Source: Betaproteobacteria bacterium (GTDB lineage Bacteria > Pseudomonadota > Gammaproteobacteria > Burkholderiales > Burkholderiaceae_C). From it: a stretch of 64,000 nt of DNA. The translations under genes were made by a program, and so were the position numbers. Location: contig CANGHH010000011.1 of the NCBI GenBank assembly GCA_947453725.1, positions 1 through 64,000 of the forward strand, given 5' to 3'. The notes below the pieces were generated by a model, which was not told the DNA's origin, searched no databases, and was given only the letters and a program-made list of their open reading frames with translations. This document shows, piece by piece, positions 43,225 through 54,111 of the stretch (its first letter is position 1; every line of letters starts with the position of its first letter).

Positions 43225-43403
43225 GTCCGCCGTGGGGCGTGAACCCGGTGCCTGAACCAAGGGGGAGTTCAGGTGGGCGAGGTCAGCCTGGCTTCGGGTT
43301 CATCTGACGCGAGACGCTCACACCAACCAGGCGATGTTCCAAGCCCTTGGTCATAGACCATCGGCTCAAGGACATAAAAGGCTCATCGACCCACAGCGGA
43401 CGG
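43225..43403 (-). ncRNA. ssrS: 6S RNA
   Basis: About 179 bases directly downstream of zapA on the same strand, the conserved place for ssrS. The ends pair: GTCCGC-T-GTGGG with CCCAC-G-GCGGAC. Internal blocks match the Escherichia coli RNA by eye: CCTTGAGCCGATG, GGTTGGTGTGAGC, CACCTGAACTCCC and TTGGTTCAGGCACC. A TAGAAT box (43408-43413) sits just upstream of the 5' end. The RNA mimics an open promoter and binds sigma-70 holoenzyme. Ends are estimated. Confidence 0.88.
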
Positions 43404-43447
43404 GTTCATTCTAGGCCGGACCAGGTGGGTGCGCGGTGCGCCGCAAG

Positions 43448-43756
43448 TCACAGAAGCTGGCCGTCTTCGCCCAGGGCATCGTCGACCCGGCGCAGCAGGG
43501 CGTCGAGGTCGACGCCTGGGGCGGCCAAAGCAGCGGTCGCGCAGGGCGGTGTTGCCGCTCGCTCGGCCAACTGGTAGGCGACGTTCAGTGCCGCCAGCAC
43601 CGCGATGCGCTCGCGCGCCTTGACCTTGCCGGCGTCGCGGATGGTGGTCATTTCCTTGTCGACGCTGGCCACCGCGGCGTTCAACAGGGTTTCACCGCCG
43701 TCGGGGCAACCCAGCATGTAAACCTGACCGAGGATCGAGACTTCGACCTGCTTCAT
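43448..43756 (-). CDS. zapA: Cell division protein ZapA
   Basis: A 102-residue FtsZ-bundling protein: MKQVEVSILGQVYMLGCPDGGE, then a coiled-coil with ARERIAVLAALNVAYQLAE. It stabilises the Z-ring. ATG overlaps the stop of the upstream zapB-like gene (ATGA). Its tail is Ala-rich. The 6S RNA gene follows. Confidence 0.92.
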   Translation of the reverse strand: MKQVEVSILGQVYMLGCPDGGETLLNAAVASVDKEMTTIRDAGKVKARERIAVLAALNVAYQLAERAATPPCATAALAAPGVDLDALLRRVDDALGEDGQLL

Positions 43757-43977
43757 GGCGCGCTCCGGCGTTCCGCATCGCTGGCGCCGTCGGCCGGGAT
43801 GCGTTCCAGCAATGCGTCGATGCGCGAGCGTGCCGCCGCCAGGCGCGAGCGCAGGCTGTCGCGCTCGGCTGAAACGGCGGTCAACTGCTGCTCGATCAGC
43901 GCGCTGCTGCGCTTGAGTTCCTGGTGCCGCAGCACCAAGCGGTCCACCCGTTCAGCAAGGTCTTCGAGCTTGGCCAT
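43753..43977 (-). CDS. ZapB-like coiled-coil protein
   Basis: A 74-residue coiled-coil protein with heptad-like Leu spacing from MAKLEDLAERVDRLVLRHQEL through RSRLAAARSRIDALLERI. Short coiled coils of this type precede zapA in betaproteobacteria (TIGR02449 or ZapB-like). The place beside zapA supports a division role. Confidence 0.75.
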   Translation of the reverse strand: MAKLEDLAERVDRLVLRHQELKRSSALIEQQLTAVSAERDSLRSRLAAARSRIDALLERIPADGASDAERRSAP

Positions 43978-44628
43978 TCAGCGTGTCTCCCCAGGTTGGA
44001 TTGTAGAAGCGCCGGTGTCGCACCACGCACGGACGGCGCATTCCCGGCAGCGCGGGCTGCGCGCCAGGCACAGGTAGCGGCCGTGCAGGATCAGCCAGTG
44101 GTGGGCGTCGACGAGGTACTTCGCCGGGATGCGCTTCAGCAGTTTCAGCTCGACGTCCAGCGGCTTGGCGCCAGGCGCCAGACCGGTGCGGTTGCTGACC
44201 CGGAAGACATGCGTATCGACGGCCATCGTGGCCTCGCCGAAGGCCACGTTGAGCACCACATTGGCCGTCTTGCGGCCCACCCCGGGCAGGGCTTCCAGGG
44301 CTGCTCGCGAGCGCGGCACCTGGCCGCCGTGCTGGTCGACCAGGATGCGGCAGGTCGCCACCAGGTTCCTGGCCTTGTTGCGGAACAGGCCGATGGTGCG
44401 GATCAGCTCGGTGACGTTCTCGACGCCCAGGTCGAGCATCTTTTGCGGCGTCGGCGCCAGCGCGAAGAGGCGTTTGGTGGCCTTGTTGACGCTGACGTCG
44501 GTGGCCTGCGCCGACAGCAGCACCGCGGCCAGCAGTTCGAAGACGCTGGTGTATTGCAGCTCGGTCTGCGGACGCGGGTTGGCGGCGGCCAGCGTGGCGA
44601 AGAAGGACTCGATGGCCTCAGGCTTCAT
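43978..44628 (-). CDS. nth: Endonuclease III
   Basis: DNA glycosylase and AP lyase for oxidised pyrimidines; 216 residues. HhH motif [13 protein letters not shown] with the catalytic Lys, then [12 protein letters not shown] with the catalytic Asp. The 4Fe-4S ligands are [17 protein letters not shown] (C-x6-C-x2-C-x5-C). Stop is adjacent to the zapB-like start; the start overlaps rsxB by 11 bases. Confidence 0.95.
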   Translation of the reverse strand: MKPEAIESFFATLAAANPRPQTELQYTSVFELLAAVLLSAQATDVSVNKATKRLFALAPTPQKMLDLGVENVTELIRTIGLFRNKARNLVATCRILVDQHGGQVPRSRAALEALPGVGRKTANVVLNVAFGEATMAVDTHVFRVSNRTGLAPGAKPLDVELKLLKRIPAKYLVDAHHWLILHGRYLCLARSPRCRECAVRAWCDTGASTIQPGETR

Positions 44629-45325
44629 CGTCGCCGGATCGCTTGCGAGTGGCCGCGCGCTGCAGTGCCGCTTCGATGACGGCGCGCTTGGCGGCCAGCG
44701 TGGCCGGGTCGGTGTGCAGGCTGTGGCTGGCCAGGTCGGCCAGCTTCAGCTGGGCCTTGGCCGCCAGGCGCTCGTCGTTTTCGCGCTCGTCGCGTTCGAT
44801 GCGGAGGCGGTGGAAGTCGTAACGGCCGCGGGCTTCCGCGGCCTGCGGTGCGCTCCAGGCGTCCCAGCCCGTCTTCGGCGCCGTCACCGGCAGCATCGCG
44901 ATGCAGTCGACCGGGCAAACCGGCAGGCACAACTCGCAGCCCGTGCATTGCGCGCCCATGACGGTGTGCATCAGCTTGGACGCGCCGACGATGCAGTCCA
45001 CCGGGCAGGCCTTGATGCACAGCGTGCAGCCGATGCACCAGGCCTCGTCGATGACGGCGACCGCGCGCGGGCTCTCGGCGCCGTGGGCCGGGTCCAGCGG
45101 GATGACCGCTCTGCCGGTCAGCGCCGCCAGGCGGGCGATGCCTTCGGCGCCACCGGGTGGGCAGCGGTTGATGGCGGCATCGCCCGCTGCCATCGCCACC
45201 GCGTAGCGGCGGCAATCGGGGTAGCCGCAACGCGTGCACTGCGTCTGCGGCAGGGCATCGTTGAGCGCTTCGGCCAGGGCAGTCTGGGCGCCAGCGGCGG
45301 TCGGGGTGGGGGCGGTGGTGGTCAC
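44618..45325 (-). CDS. rsxB: Electron-transport complex protein RsxB/RnfB
   Basis: Iron-sulfur protein of 235 residues. The N-terminal Fe4S4 region has [15 protein letters not shown] and later NRCPPGG; then two ferredoxin-type clusters, [16 protein letters not shown] and [16 protein letters not shown]. It lacks the usual N-terminal membrane anchor, as in RsxB-like soluble forms of betaproteobacteria. Start is GTG at 45325, with a weak ribosome-binding site, so a shorter start is possible. No other rnf/rsx gene is nearby. It may reduce nth or other iron-sulfur proteins (inference only). Confidence 0.88.
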   Translation of the reverse strand: MTTTAPTPTAAGAQTALAEALNDALPQTQCTRCGYPDCRRYAVAMAAGDAAINRCPPGGAEGIARLAALTGRAVIPLDPAHGAESPRAVAVIDEAWCIGCTLCIKACPVDCIVGASKLMHTVMGAQCTGCELCLPVCPVDCIAMLPVTAPKTGWDAWSAPQAAEARGRYDFHRLRIERDERENDERLAAKAQLKLADLASHSLHTDPATLAAKRAVIEAALQRAATRKRSGDDEA

Positions 45326-45333
45326 CGCCTGGA

Positions 45334-46650
45334 TTATCGGCCGCGCGCCTTGGGGCTGGTCTTGGCCGACGTGGTGATCGGCGTCACCTTGTCCGACAGC
45401 GCCTCCTCGGCCCCATTGAAGCGCGTGATGAAGGCCTTCACTTCCGGGTAGACCTTTTCGCGCCAGCGGCGGCCCGAGAAGATGCCGTAGTGGCCGGCAC
45501 CGACGGCGTCGTAGTGGAAGGCGCGCGACGCCGGGATACCGGCGCACAGGCCGTGCGCGGCCCGGGTCTGGCCCGCACCCGAGATGTCGTCGAGTTCGCC
45601 TTCGATGGTCAGCAGCGCCGTGCCGGTGATGTCCTGCGGCCGCACCGCTTCGCCCTTCACGACCCAGGTCCCGTTGACCAGCGCAAAGTCCTGGAACACG
45701 GTCTTGATGGTGTCCAGGTAGTACTCGGCGGGCATGTCCAGCACCGCGTTGTACTCGTCGTAGAACTGGCGGTGCGACTCGGCGCTTTCGTCGTCGCCCT
45801 TGATCAGGTCCTGGAAGTAGTCGTAATGGCTGGTGGCGTGGCGGTCGGGGTTCATGGCCACGAAGCCGGTGTGTTGCAGGAATCCCGGGTAGACGGCACG
45901 GCCTGAACCGGGGAAGTTCTGCGGCACGCGGTAGATCACGTTGTTCTCGAACCAGGCGTAGGGCTTGTTGGTTGCCAGGTTGTTGACCGAGGTCGGACTC
46001 AGGCGGGCGTCGATGGGGCCGCCCATCATGGTCATCGTCAAGGGCGTGGCTTCACCGCGGCTGGCCATCAGCGACACGGCGGCCAGCACCGGCACCGTGG
46101 GCTGGCAGACCGAGATGACGTGTACCTTCGGGCCGATGTGGCGGATGAAGTCCTGCACGTACTCGACATAGTCGTCGAGGTGGAAGGCGCCTTCGGTCAG
46201 CGGCACCATGCGGGCGTCGGTCCAGTCGGTGATGAAGACCTTGTGGTCCTGCAGCAGGGCCTTGACGGTGTCGCGCAGCAGCGTCGAGTGGTGGCCCGAC
46301 AGCGGTGCCACGACCAACACCGTGGGCTGGCCCTTCATCAGGTCCAGCGCCTTGAGGTTGTCGGTGAAGCGCTTGAAGCGCAGCAGCCGGCAGAAGGGTT
46401 TGCTCAGTGCCACCTGCTCCTGCACGGCGATGTCGACGCCGCCGACCTGGGCCGAGGTGATGTCGAAACGCGGCTTTTCGTATTCCTTGGCCAGGCGGTG
46501 CATCAGGTCCAGGCCGGCTGATACGCGCTGCGCCATCGGCGTGTGCGAGAAGGCCGACAGCGGGTGGCTGTACAGCTTGGAAGTGGCCGAGGCAAATTCC
46601 GAAAAGGGCGCCATCAGGGCGCGCTGGGCTTCGTAGATCTGGTAAAGCAT
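45334..46650 (-). CDS. phaZ: Intracellular polyhydroxyalkanoate depolymerase
   Basis: Mobilises stored polyhydroxybutyrate inside the cell; 438 residues. It begins [16 protein letters not shown] and carries [11 protein letters not shown], in which Cys replaces the usual lipase serine, as in the PhaZa1 class. The acid and base lie in GELDDISG and GHYGIFSG. I chose ATG 46650, matching the family start. Signals granule storage by the organism. The 206-base gap upstream to tyrB shows no clear element. Confidence 0.93.
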   Translation of the reverse strand: MLYQIYEAQRALMAPFSEFASATSKLYSHPLSAFSHTPMAQRVSAGLDLMHRLAKEYEKPRFDITSAQVGGVDIAVQEQVALSKPFCRLLRFKRFTDNLKALDLMKGQPTVLVVAPLSGHHSTLLRDTVKALLQDHKVFITDWTDARMVPLTEGAFHLDDYVEYVQDFIRHIGPKVHVISVCQPTVPVLAAVSLMASRGEATPLTMTMMGGPIDARLSPTSVNNLATNKPYAWFENNVIYRVPQNFPGSGRAVYPGFLQHTGFVAMNPDRHATSHYDYFQDLIKGDDESAESHRQFYDEYNAVLDMPAEYYLDTIKTVFQDFALVNGTWVVKGEAVRPQDITGTALLTIEGELDDISGAGQTRAAHGLCAGIPASRAFHYDAVGAGHYGIFSGRRWREKVYPEVKAFITRFNGAEEALSDKVTPITTSAKTSPKARGR

Positions 46651-46856
46651 AGACCGTCTCCGTTGGGGGGTGCAGACCCGATGCGTCATCTTGACGCCGT
46701 TTGCTGACCCCGGGCCGACTGTAGACCTATTTTTGCTGCGGTGCAGCAATCTAGAGGCGCCTGACCGGCCATCCTGCGCCCAAGCCGGTCTGGCCGCGCG
46801 CCGAACAGGCCGCCTCGGGCGGCGCAGTTCAAGCGTTCAGATCGCAGCGCGCCGCC

Positions 46857-48071
46857 TCACATCACCTGGGCAATGGCCGCGGCGATGGCCTCGATGTTGC
46901 CGTCGTTGATGGCCGCCACGCAGATGCGACCCGAGTCCACGCCGTAGATGCCGAACTCGCTGCGCAGGCGCTGCATCTGTTCCTTCGACAGCCCCGAGTA
47001 GCTGAACATGCCGACTTGCTGGGTGATGTAGGACAGGTCGCCCTGCACGCCGGCCGCTGCCAGCTTGTCGACCAGCGCGTGGCGCATGGCCTTGATGCGG
47101 TCGCGCATGCCGGCCAGTTCTTCCTCCCACATCGCGCGCAGCGCCGGGGTCGTCAGCACGGTCGCCACGACCTGGGCGCCGAAGGTCGGCGGGTTGCTGT
47201 AGTTGGTGCGGATCACGATCTTCAGCTGCGACAGCACGCGGCCGGCTTCCTCGGCGCTGCTGCAGACCACGCTCAGCGCCCCGACGCGTTCACCGTAGAG
47301 CGAGAAGCTCTTGCTGAACGAGGTGGAGACCAGGAATTGCACGCCCGTCGCCAGGAAGCATTGCACCGCCGCGCCGTCTTCGACGATGCCGCTGCCAAAG
47401 CCCTGGTAAGCCATGTCGAGGAAGGGCACCACGCCGGCGGCTGCGCAGGTGGCAGCGACCTGTTCCCATTGCGTGGCTGACAGGTCGCAGCCGGTGGGGT
47501 TGTGGCAGCAGGCGTGCAGCACGGCCACGGTGCCCGGCGCGGCGGCGGCCAGTGCGGCCAGCAGCGCCTCGAAGCGGATGCCGCGGCTGGCGGCGTCGTA
47601 GTAGGGGTAGTTCTGGACCTCGAAACCGGCCTGCTGGAAGAGCGCGCGGTGGTTTTCCCAGCTCGGGTCGCTGATCAGCACGGTGGCCGGGCCGGCGCCT
47701 GGGTGCAGCTTTTTCAGGAAATCGGCGCCCACCTTCAGGCCGCCGGTGCCGCCCAGGGCCTGGATGGTGGCGACTCGGCCGGCCTGGACCACCGGGCTGT
47801 CGGCGCCGAAGACCAGGCCCTGCACGGCCTTGTCGTAGACGGCGATGCCGTCGATCGGCAGGTAGCCCTTGGCCTTCGGTGTTTCGAGCAACTGCTTTTC
47901 GGCGGCGGCCACGCAGCGCAGCACCGGCAGCTTGCCCTTGGCGTCGAAATAAACGCCGACACCGAGGTTGACCTTGGCCGGGTTGGGATCGGCGTTGAAC
48001 TGCTCGTTCAGGCCGAGGATGGGGTCGCGCGGCGCCATTTCGACGGCGGCAAAGAGGGAGGTTGAAGACAT
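46857..48071 (-). CDS. tyrB: Aromatic/aspartate aminotransferase
   Basis: Class I PLP aminotransferase of 404 residues, subgroup Ia. Evidence: [26 protein letters not shown], the PLP Asp in [12 protein letters not shown], and [18 protein letters not shown] with the Schiff-base lysine. Such enzymes handle aspartate and aromatic amino acids; which is preferred cannot be told. Divergent from uvrB, 162 bases apart; I saw no SOS box there. Confidence 0.9.
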   Translation of the reverse strand: MSSTSLFAAVEMAPRDPILGLNEQFNADPNPAKVNLGVGVYFDAKGKLPVLRCVAAAEKQLLETPKAKGYLPIDGIAVYDKAVQGLVFGADSPVVQAGRVATIQALGGTGGLKVGADFLKKLHPGAGPATVLISDPSWENHRALFQQAGFEVQNYPYYDAASRGIRFEALLAALAAAAPGTVAVLHACCHNPTGCDLSATQWEQVAATCAAAGVVPFLDMAYQGFGSGIVEDGAAVQCFLATGVQFLVSTSFSKSFSLYGERVGALSVVCSSAEEAGRVLSQLKIVIRTNYSNPPTFGAQVVATVLTTPALRAMWEEELAGMRDRIKAMRHALVDKLAAAGVQGDLSYITQQVGMFSYSGLSKEQMQRLRSEFGIYGVDSGRICVAAINDGNIEAIAAAIAQVM

Positions 48072-48233
48072 GGCGGCATTCCAGAAAGCGGTGTGTCAGG
48101 CGTGTGCGCAAACCGTGACGGACAGGACGGTCGGGCTGCGCTACGCTCGTGGGTTGTCCGGCGCATGCTCGACCCGCCGGAGTCCGCCGATTCTAAATGT
48201 CCGCCTCCAGGTGAATTTTCCAATGAGCCCCTC

Positions 48234-50354
48234 ATGAACGCGCTCGCCGAAGCTGCCGCTGCATCCGACACGCCGTCCGACCAGGGTCCGGGCGAGTTCG
48301 TCACCTTCGAAGGTTCGCCCTTCCAGCTGTTCCAGCAGTTCGCGCCGGGCGGCGACCAGCCGGCGGCCATCGCCAAGCTGGTCGAAGGCATCCAGGACGG
48401 CCTGCAGTACCAGACGCTGCTGGGCGTGACCGGTTCGGGCAAGACCTTCACGATGGCCAATGTCATCGCCCGCATGGGCCGGCCGGCCATCGTCTTCGCG
48501 CCCAACAAGACGCTGGCCGCGCAGCTGTACAGCGAGTTCCGCGATTTCTTTCCGAAGAACGCCGTCGAGTACTTCGTCAGCTACTACGACTACTACCAGC
48601 CCGAAGCCTACGTGCCGCAGCGCGACCTGTTCATCGAGAAGGACAGTGCGATCAACGAGCACATCGAGCAGATGCGCCTGAGCGCGACGAAGAGCCTGCT
48701 GGAACGGCGCGACGTGATCATCGTGGCCAGCGTCAGCGCCATCTACGGCATTGGCAGCCCGGCGGACTATCACAAGATGGTGATGACGCTGCGCGTCCAC
48801 GACAAGCTGAGCCAGCGCGACGTGATCCAGCAGCTGATCCGCATGCAGTACAAGCGCAACGAGATCGACTTCTCGCGCGGCAGTTTCCGCGTGCGCGGCG
48901 ACACCATCGACGTCTTCCCGGCCGAGCACAGCGAACTGGCGCTGCGCATCGAGCTCTTCGACGATGAGGTCGAAAGCCTGCAGCTGCTGGACCCGCTGAC
49001 CGGCCGCGTGCGGCAGAAGGTGCCGCGCTTCACGGTCTACCCGAGCAGCCACTACGTGACGCCGCGCGAGCGCGTCGTCGATGCGATAGAGACGATCAAG
49101 GTCGAACTGCGCGGCCGCCTCGACGAGTTCGTCAAGAGCGGCAAGCTGGTCGAGGCCCAGCGCCTGGAGCAGCGCACGCGTTTCGACCTCGAGATGCTGC
49201 AGGAGGTGGGCCACTGCAAGGGTATCGAGAACTACACGCGCCACCTCAGCGGCGCCAAGCCGGGTGACCCGCCGCCCACGCTGGTCGACTACCTGGCACC
49301 GGACGCGCTGATGTTCCTCGACGAAAGCCATGTGCTGATCGGGCAGTTCGGCGGCATGTACAACGGCGACCGGGCGCGCAAGACGACGTTGGTCGAATAC
49401 GGCTTTCGCCTGCCCAGTGCGCTGGACAACCGGCCGCTGAAGTTCGACGAGTTCGAACGCAAGATGCGCCAGAGCGTCTTCGTCTCGGCCACGCCGGCGA
49501 ACTGGGAGAAGGAACACACCGGCCAGGTCGTCGAACAGGTGGTGCGGCCCACCGGCCTGGTCGACCCCCAGGTTGAGGTGCGTCCGGCCGTCACCCAGGT
49601 CGACGACGTGCTGCAGGAGATCCGCGATCGCACGCTGAAGAACGAGCGCGTGCTGATCACCACGCTGACCAAGCGCATGGCCGAACAGCTGACCGAATAC
49701 CTGTCGGACAACGGCGTGAAGGTGCGCTACCTGCACAGCGACATCGACACGGTCGAACGCGTGGAAATCCTGCGCGATCTGCGCCTGGGTCTGTTCGACG
49801 TGCTGGTCGGCATCAACCTGTTGCGCGAAGGCCTGGACCTGCCCGAGGTGAGTCTGGTGGCCATCCTGGACGCCGACAAGGAAGGTTTCCTGCGGTCCGA
49901 ACGCTCGCTGATCCAGACCATCGGCCGCGCGGCGCGCAATGTGAACGGCCGGGCCATCCTGTATGCCGACAAGATGACCGATTCGATGAAGGCGGCCATC
50001 GGCGAAACCGAGAGGCGCCGCGCCAAGCAGATCGCCCACAACCTGGCCATGGGCATCACGCCGCGCAGCGTGAGCACGCGCATCCGCGACATGATCGACG
50101 GCGCGGTGTCGGACAAATCGGCCAAGGACGACCTGAGGGCCGCGCAGCAGGCTGCGGAGGTCGAGGCGATGTCCGAGAAGGACCTCGGCAAGCGCATCAA
50201 GCTGCTCGAAAAGCAGATGCTCGAACACGCCCGCAACCTCGAATTCGAGAAGGCCGCGCGGGTCCGCGACCAGTTGGCACTGCTGCGCGAGCAGGCCTTC
50301 GGCGGCAGCGGCCACGACCTCATCCCCATCATCGCGGGGCGGACTGCGGCATGA
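48234..50354 (+). CDS. uvrB: UvrABC system protein B
   Basis: Helicase-like damage verifier of nucleotide excision repair; 706 residues. Walker A is [16 protein letters not shown], the beta-hairpin region [21 protein letters not shown], later [47 protein letters not shown] and QTIGRAARN, ending in a C-terminal UVR domain ([18 protein letters not shown]). ATG 48234 gives a roughly 25-residue N-terminal extension before the conserved region. Confidence 0.97.
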   Translation: MNALAEAAAASDTPSDQGPGEFVTFEGSPFQLFQQFAPGGDQPAAIAKLVEGIQDGLQYQTLLGVTGSGKTFTMANVIARMGRPAIVFAPNKTLAAQLYSEFRDFFPKNAVEYFVSYYDYYQPEAYVPQRDLFIEKDSAINEHIEQMRLSATKSLLERRDVIIVASVSAIYGIGSPADYHKMVMTLRVHDKLSQRDVIQQLIRMQYKRNEIDFSRGSFRVRGDTIDVFPAEHSELALRIELFDDEVESLQLLDPLTGRVRQKVPRFTVYPSSHYVTPRERVVDAIETIKVELRGRLDEFVKSGKLVEAQRLEQRTRFDLEMLQEVGHCKGIENYTRHLSGAKPGDPPPTLVDYLAPDALMFLDESHVLIGQFGGMYNGDRARKTTLVEYGFRLPSALDNRPLKFDEFERKMRQSVFVSATPANWEKEHTGQVVEQVVRPTGLVDPQVEVRPAVTQVDDVLQEIRDRTLKNERVLITTLTKRMAEQLTEYLSDNGVKVRYLHSDIDTVERVEILRDLRLGLFDVLVGINLLREGLDLPEVSLVAILDADKEGFLRSERSLIQTIGRAARNVNGRAILYADKMTDSMKAAIGETERRRAKQIAHNLAMGITPRSVSTRIRDMIDGAVSDKSAKDDLRAAQQAAEVEAMSEKDLGKRIKLLEKQMLEHARNLEFEKAARVRDQLALLREQAFGGSGHDLIPIIAGRTAA

Positions 50355-50920
50355 GCTGGATCGCCCGTTGGCAGCAGTGGGTGGGGCGCGCCCTGGGGTC
50401 GGCCGGCGCGGGTGCCTCTGCCGGCGACGCGGCCGGCTTGCGCATCCTGCTGGTCTGCATGGGCAACATCTGCCGCTCGCCGATCGCCGAGGGCGTGCTG
50501 CGCGCCAAGCTGGCTGCGGCGGGGCTGGCGCAGCGGGTGCACGTCGATTCCGCCGGCACCCACGGCCACCACAGCCACGAACCGCCGGACCCGCGCGCCG
50601 TCCGCCGTGCCGCGCAGCGCGGCTATGGCCTGGCCGACCTGCGCGCCCGGCCGGTGCGGCCGGGCGACTACGGCGATTTCGACTGGATATTGGCCATGGA
50701 CGACAGCAACCTGGCCTGGTTGCAGCAGCACCGGCCCGCAGGCAGCGCCGTGCAACTCGGTCGGCTGCTCGACCACGCCTGCCGGCACCCGGGCATCACC
50801 GAGGTGCCCGACCCATATTACGGCCCCGAGTCGGGCTTCGATCAGGTGCTGGATCTGGTCGAAGACGCCTGCGACGGCGTGGTCGCCCAGGTGCGGGCGG
50901 GCGGCTGGCGCAAAGCTTGA
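50351..50920 (+). CDS. Low-molecular-weight protein tyrosine phosphatase
   Basis: A 189-residue phosphatase with the loop [14 protein letters not shown] (C-x5-R-S) and the general acid in DPYYG near the C-terminus. A 28-residue Trp/Gly/Ala-rich extension precedes the core. It overlaps uvrB by four bases, so it is cotranscribed, and its stop codon lies within the -35 element of the iscR promoter. Substrate unknown. Confidence 0.9.
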   Translation: MSWIARWQQWVGRALGSAGAGASAGDAAGLRILLVCMGNICRSPIAEGVLRAKLAAAGLAQRVHVDSAGTHGHHSHEPPDPRAVRRAAQRGYGLADLRARPVRPGDYGDFDWILAMDDSNLAWLQQHRPAGSAVQLGRLLDHACRHPGITEVPDPYYGPESGFDQVLDLVEDACDGVVAQVRAGGWRKA

Positions 50921-50946
50921 CTAAAATGGTCGGGTTCGGGTATACT
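50917..50946 (+). promoter_or_regulatory. Sigma-70 promoter of iscR
   Basis: TTGACT (50917-50922) and TATACT (50941-50946) are 18 bases apart, each one mismatch from consensus. The -35 overlaps the TGA of the preceding phosphatase gene. Transcription would begin near 50953, inside the IscR-like site. Confidence 0.8.
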
Positions 50947-50966
50947 TGACGGAATCAGTCGGGTTA
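50942..50966 (+). promoter_or_regulatory. Type 1 IscR-binding site overlapping the iscR promoter
   Basis: ATACTTGACGGAATCAGTCG and the next five bases GGTTA fit the type 1 motif (ATA-x3-GAC-x6-AGTC-x4-TA-like) in spacing and order. It overlaps the -10 box and start point, so holo-IscR would repress its own operon, as in Escherichia coli. Confidence 0.75.
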
Positions 50967-50976
50967 GGAGATCTTC

Positions 50977-51510
50977 ATGCGACTCACCACCAAAGGGCGC
51001 TTTGCTGTCACCGCCATGATCGACCTCGGCCTGCGTTCCAACGCCGGCCCGGTCGCGCTGGCGGCCATCAGCCAGCGCCAGCAGATTTCGCTGTCCTACC
51101 TCGAGCAGCTCTTCGGCAAGCTGCGGCGCCATGAACTGGTGGAAAGCACGCGCGGCCCGGGTGGCGGCTATTCGCTGGGTCGGGGCGCCGACGCCATCAC
51201 GGTGGCCGACATCATCGTGGCGGTCGACGAGCCCATCGATGCCACCGGCTGCGCGGGCAAGGAAAACTGCATGGGCGAGGACGGTGGCCGCTGCATGACC
51301 CACGACCTGTGGGCCAGCCTGAACGCCAAGATGATCGAGTACCTCGATTCCATCTCGCTGAAGAAGCTGGTCGACGATCAACTGGCCAAGGGCGTTTCCA
51401 TCGACGCCGCGCCGGTCAAGCGGGCCATATCCACCGTGCCGGTGGTCAAGCCCATCAAAATAACGGCGCCGAATTCGGTCTTTGCCCTCGGCAACGCCTT
51501 CAGCAAGTGA
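50977..51510 (+). CDS. iscR: Iron-sulfur cluster assembly regulator IscR
   Basis: Rrf2-family repressor of 177 residues. Winged helix starts [17 protein letters not shown]; the [2Fe-2S] ligands are in [18 protein letters not shown] (C-x5-C-x5-C with adjacent His). It senses cluster supply and controls isc expression. A good GGAG site precedes ATG. Confidence 0.95.
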   Translation: MRLTTKGRFAVTAMIDLGLRSNAGPVALAAISQRQQISLSYLEQLFGKLRRHELVESTRGPGGGYSLGRGADAITVADIIVAVDEPIDATGCAGKENCMGEDGGRCMTHDLWASLNAKMIEYLDSISLKKLVDDQLAKGVSIDAAPVKRAISTVPVVKPIKITAPNSVFALGNAFSK

Positions 51511-51565
51511 GCCCCCGGCGGCTGGCGCGCCAGCCGCAACGTCTTCATCTTCCAGAGCATCAGCC

Positions 51566-52780
51566 ATGACGCCCCACTTCCCAATCTACATGGACTACGG
51601 CGCGACCACGCCGTGCGACCCCCGCGTTGTCGACGCGATGATTCCCTGGCTGCGCGAGCATTACGGCAATCCGGCCAGCCGCAGCCACGCCTGGGGCTGG
51701 GAAGCGGAGGCGGTGGTCGAGAAGTCGCGCGGCCAGGTCGCCAGCCTGATCAACGCCGACCCGCGCGAGATCGTCTGGACCAGTGGCGCCACCGAGTCGA
51801 TCAACCTGGCCATCAAGGGCGCTGCGCACTTCTACAGCAGCCGCGGCAAGCACCTGATCACCCTGAAGACCGAGCACAAGGCCACGCTGGACACGATGCG
51901 CGAGCTCGAACGCCAGGGCTTCGAGGTGACTTACCTCGACGTCGAAGCCAACGGCCTGCTCGACCTGGACAAGTTCAAGGACGCGCTGCGCAAGGACACC
52001 ATCCTGGTGTCGGTGCTGCTGGTGAACAACGAGATCGGCGTGATCCAGGACATCCCGGCCATCGGCACGATGTGCCGCGAGCGCGGCATCATCGTCCACG
52101 TCGATGCGGCGCAGGCCACCGGCAAGGTCGTCATCGACATGGAGAAGCTGCCGGTCGATCTGCTGAGCATGTCGGCACACAAGACCTATGGCCCCAAGGG
52201 CCAGGGCGCGCTCTACGTGCGCCGCAAGCCGCGCGTGCGCATCGAAGCGCAGATGCATGGCGGTGGCCATGAGCGCGGCATGCGCAGCGGCACGCTGCCA
52301 ACGCACCAGATCGTCGGCATGGGCACGGCCTTCGCCATTGCGCAGGCCGAGATGGGCAGCGAACTGGAACGCATTCGCATGCTGCAGAAGCGCTTGCTGG
52401 ACGGCATCTCGGGCATCGAGCAGGTCTTCATCAACGGCGACCTGGAACACCGCGTGCCGCACAACGTCAACGCGAGCTTCAACTTCGTCGAAGGCGAGTC
52501 GCTGATCATGGGCGTCAAGGGCCTGGCGGTGTCGTCGGGCTCGGCCTGCACCAGCGCCAGCCTGGAACCGAGCTACGTGCTGCGCGCTCTGGGCCGCAGT
52601 GACGAACTGGCGCACAGCAGCCTGCGCATGAGCATCGGCCGCTACACCACCGTCGAAGAAATCGACTACGCGGTGCAGACGCTGCAAAGCAACGTCGGCA
52701 AGCTGCGCGACCTGTCCCCTTTGTGGGAAATGTTCAAGGACGGCATCGACATCGCGTCGATTCAATGGTCGGCGCATTGA
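51566..52780 (+). CDS. iscS: Cysteine desulfurase IscS
   Basis: PLP enzyme of 404 residues that mobilises sulfur from cysteine for clusters and thiolation. Motifs: [18 protein letters not shown], the PLP lysine in [14 protein letters not shown], and the persulfide Cys loop [20 protein letters not shown] 51566 was chosen; it begins at the family start. Second gene of the ISC operon, 55 bases after iscR. Confidence 0.97.
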   Translation: MTPHFPIYMDYGATTPCDPRVVDAMIPWLREHYGNPASRSHAWGWEAEAVVEKSRGQVASLINADPREIVWTSGATESINLAIKGAAHFYSSRGKHLITLKTEHKATLDTMRELERQGFEVTYLDVEANGLLDLDKFKDALRKDTILVSVLLVNNEIGVIQDIPAIGTMCRERGIIVHVDAAQATGKVVIDMEKLPVDLLSMSAHKTYGPKGQGALYVRRKPRVRIEAQMHGGGHERGMRSGTLPTHQIVGMGTAFAIAQAEMGSELERIRMLQKRLLDGISGIEQVFINGDLEHRVPHNVNASFNFVEGESLIMGVKGLAVSSGSACTSASLEPSYVLRALGRSDELAHSSLRMSIGRYTTVEEIDYAVQTLQSNVGKLRDLSPLWEMFKDGIDIASIQWSAH

Positions 52781-52801
52781 TTCAATTTCAGGAGTAACAC
52801 C

Positions 52802-53185
52802 ATGGCCTACAGCGAAAAAGTCGTCGAGCATTACGAAAATCCGCGCAATGTCGGTTCCTTCGACAAGGGCGACGACAGCGTCGGCACCGGCATGGTCGGC
52901 GCGCCGGCCTGCGGCGACGTGATGAAACTGCAGATCAAGGTCAATCCGGTCACCGGGCTGATCGAAGACGCGCGCTTCAAGACCTACGGCTGCGGCTCGG
53001 CCATCGCGTCGAGCTCGCTGGTCACCGAATGGGTCAAGGGCAAGACGCTGGACGAGGCGGTGACGATCAAGAACACGCAGATCGCCGAAGAACTGGCGTT
53101 GCCGCCAGTGAAGATCCACTGCTCCATCCTCGCCGAAGACGCGATCAAGGCGGCCGTGCTGGACTACAAGTCGCGCCACGCCTGA
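52802..53185 (+). CDS. iscU: Iron-sulfur scaffold protein IscU
   Basis: Scaffold of 127 residues on which [2Fe-2S] clusters are built. Ligands Cys37 ([11 protein letters not shown]), Cys63 ([11 protein letters not shown]) and Cys106 ([11 protein letters not shown]) are present, with the HscA-binding LPPVK. GGAG lies in CAGGAGTAACACC before ATG. Confidence 0.97.
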   Translation: MAYSEKVVEHYENPRNVGSFDKGDDSVGTGMVGAPACGDVMKLQIKVNPVTGLIEDARFKTYGCGSAIASSSLVTEWVKGKTLDEAVTIKNTQIAEELALPPVKIHCSILAEDAIKAAVLDYKSRHA

Positions 53186-53187
53186 TC

Positions 53188-53511
53188 ATGTCCGTCACCC
53201 TGACCGAAGCCGCTGCGCGGCACGTCACACGCTACCTGGGCCGACGCGGCAAAGGCGTGGGTGTGCGCCTGGGCGTCAAGACGACCGGCTGCTCGGGCCT
53301 GGCCTACAAGCTGGAATATGCCGATGACGTGGCGCCCGAGGACGTCGTCTTCGAAGACCGCGGCGTCAAGGTGCTGGTCGACCCGAAAAGCCTGCCCTAC
53401 ATCGACGGTACCGAACTCGACTTCGTCCGCGAAGGCCTCAACGAAGGCTTCAAGTTCCTCAATCCGCGCGAGAAAGACCGCTGCGGTTGCGGTGAATCAT
53501 TCAGGGTTTGA
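53188..53511 (+). CDS. iscA: A-type iron-sulfur carrier IscA
   Basis: Carrier of 107 residues with Cys35 in [11 protein letters not shown] and the C-terminal CGCGESF pair (Cys99, Cys101). Starts two bases after iscU. Followed by a strong hairpin terminator before hscB. Confidence 0.95.
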   Translation: MSVTLTEAAARHVTRYLGRRGKGVGVRLGVKTTGCSGLAYKLEYADDVAPEDVVFEDRGVKVLVDPKSLPYIDGTELDFVREGLNEGFKFLNPREKDRCGCGESFRV

Positions 53512-53533
53512 AATCGGCCTGATTCATCGCCAG

Positions 53534-53563
53534 GCGCGGCTTCCAAGGCCGCGCTTTGTTTTT
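53534..53563 (+). terminator. Rho-independent terminator/attenuator between iscA and hscB
   Basis: GCGCGGC (53534-53540) pairs with GCCGCGC (53548-53554), seven base pairs with a seven-base loop, followed at once by TTTGTTTTT (53555-53563). It sits only ten bases before the hscB ATG, so partial termination would lower hscBA-fdx relative to iscRSUA. Confidence 0.85.
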
Positions 53564-53573
53564 CCCAACGTCC

Positions 53574-54098
53574 ATGAACCTTGCTGACGACGACTACACG
53601 CTGTTCGGCCTGCCGCAGCAATTCGCACTCGACCGCGCCGACCTCGATGCCCGCCGCCGCGACCTGCAGGCCCGCGTGCACCCCGACCGCTTTGCGTCCG
53701 AAGGCGCTGCGGCGCAGCGCCTGGCCATGCAGTGGGCGGTGCGCGTGAACGAGGCCTGGCAGCGTCTGAAGGACCCGCTGAGCCGCGGTGCCTACCTGTG
53801 TGAACTGCGCGGCGTGGCGATCAACGCCGAACGCAACACGGCCATGCCTGCAGCCTTCCTCATGCAGCAGATGGCCTGGCGCGAAGCGCTGGACGAGGCG
53901 GACGGCCAGACCGCCGTTGAGACCCTGGACACCGCGGTGGCCGCTGACGAAGCCGCGATGTTCGCGAAGCTGGCCGCCCTGCTGGACGAGGATCAGGACA
54001 CCCCCGCCGCCGCCGTGCAAGTGCGCGCGCTGATGTTCGTGGCCCGTTTTCGACAAGACCTCGCCCGCCGCCTGGACGCGCTGGACGCCGCACGCTGA
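53574..54098 (+). CDS. hscB: Fe-S co-chaperone HscB
   Basis: J-domain protein of 174 residues. Starts [20 protein letters not shown]-domain motif VHPDRF (HPD), and a C-terminal helical bundle that delivers IscU to HscA. The terminator precedes it; no strong Shine-Dalgarno between. Stops 13 bases before hscA. Confidence 0.94.
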   Translation: MNLADDDYTLFGLPQQFALDRADLDARRRDLQARVHPDRFASEGAAAQRLAMQWAVRVNEAWQRLKDPLSRGAYLCELRGVAINAERNTAMPAAFLMQQMAWREALDEADGQTAVETLDTAVAADEAAMFAKLAALLDEDQDTPAAAVQVRALMFVARFRQDLARRLDALDAAR

Positions 54099-54111
54099 CT
54101 ATTCCCCTCCA

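Noticed and set aside
43216-43447. Possible small protein genes in the zapA-downstream gap
   Set aside because: The stretch matches 6S RNA in sequence and pairing, which explains it better.
48141-50315. Long minus-strand frame opposite uvrB
   Set aside because: Repetitive Gln/His/Asp/Leu content opposite a highly conserved gene.
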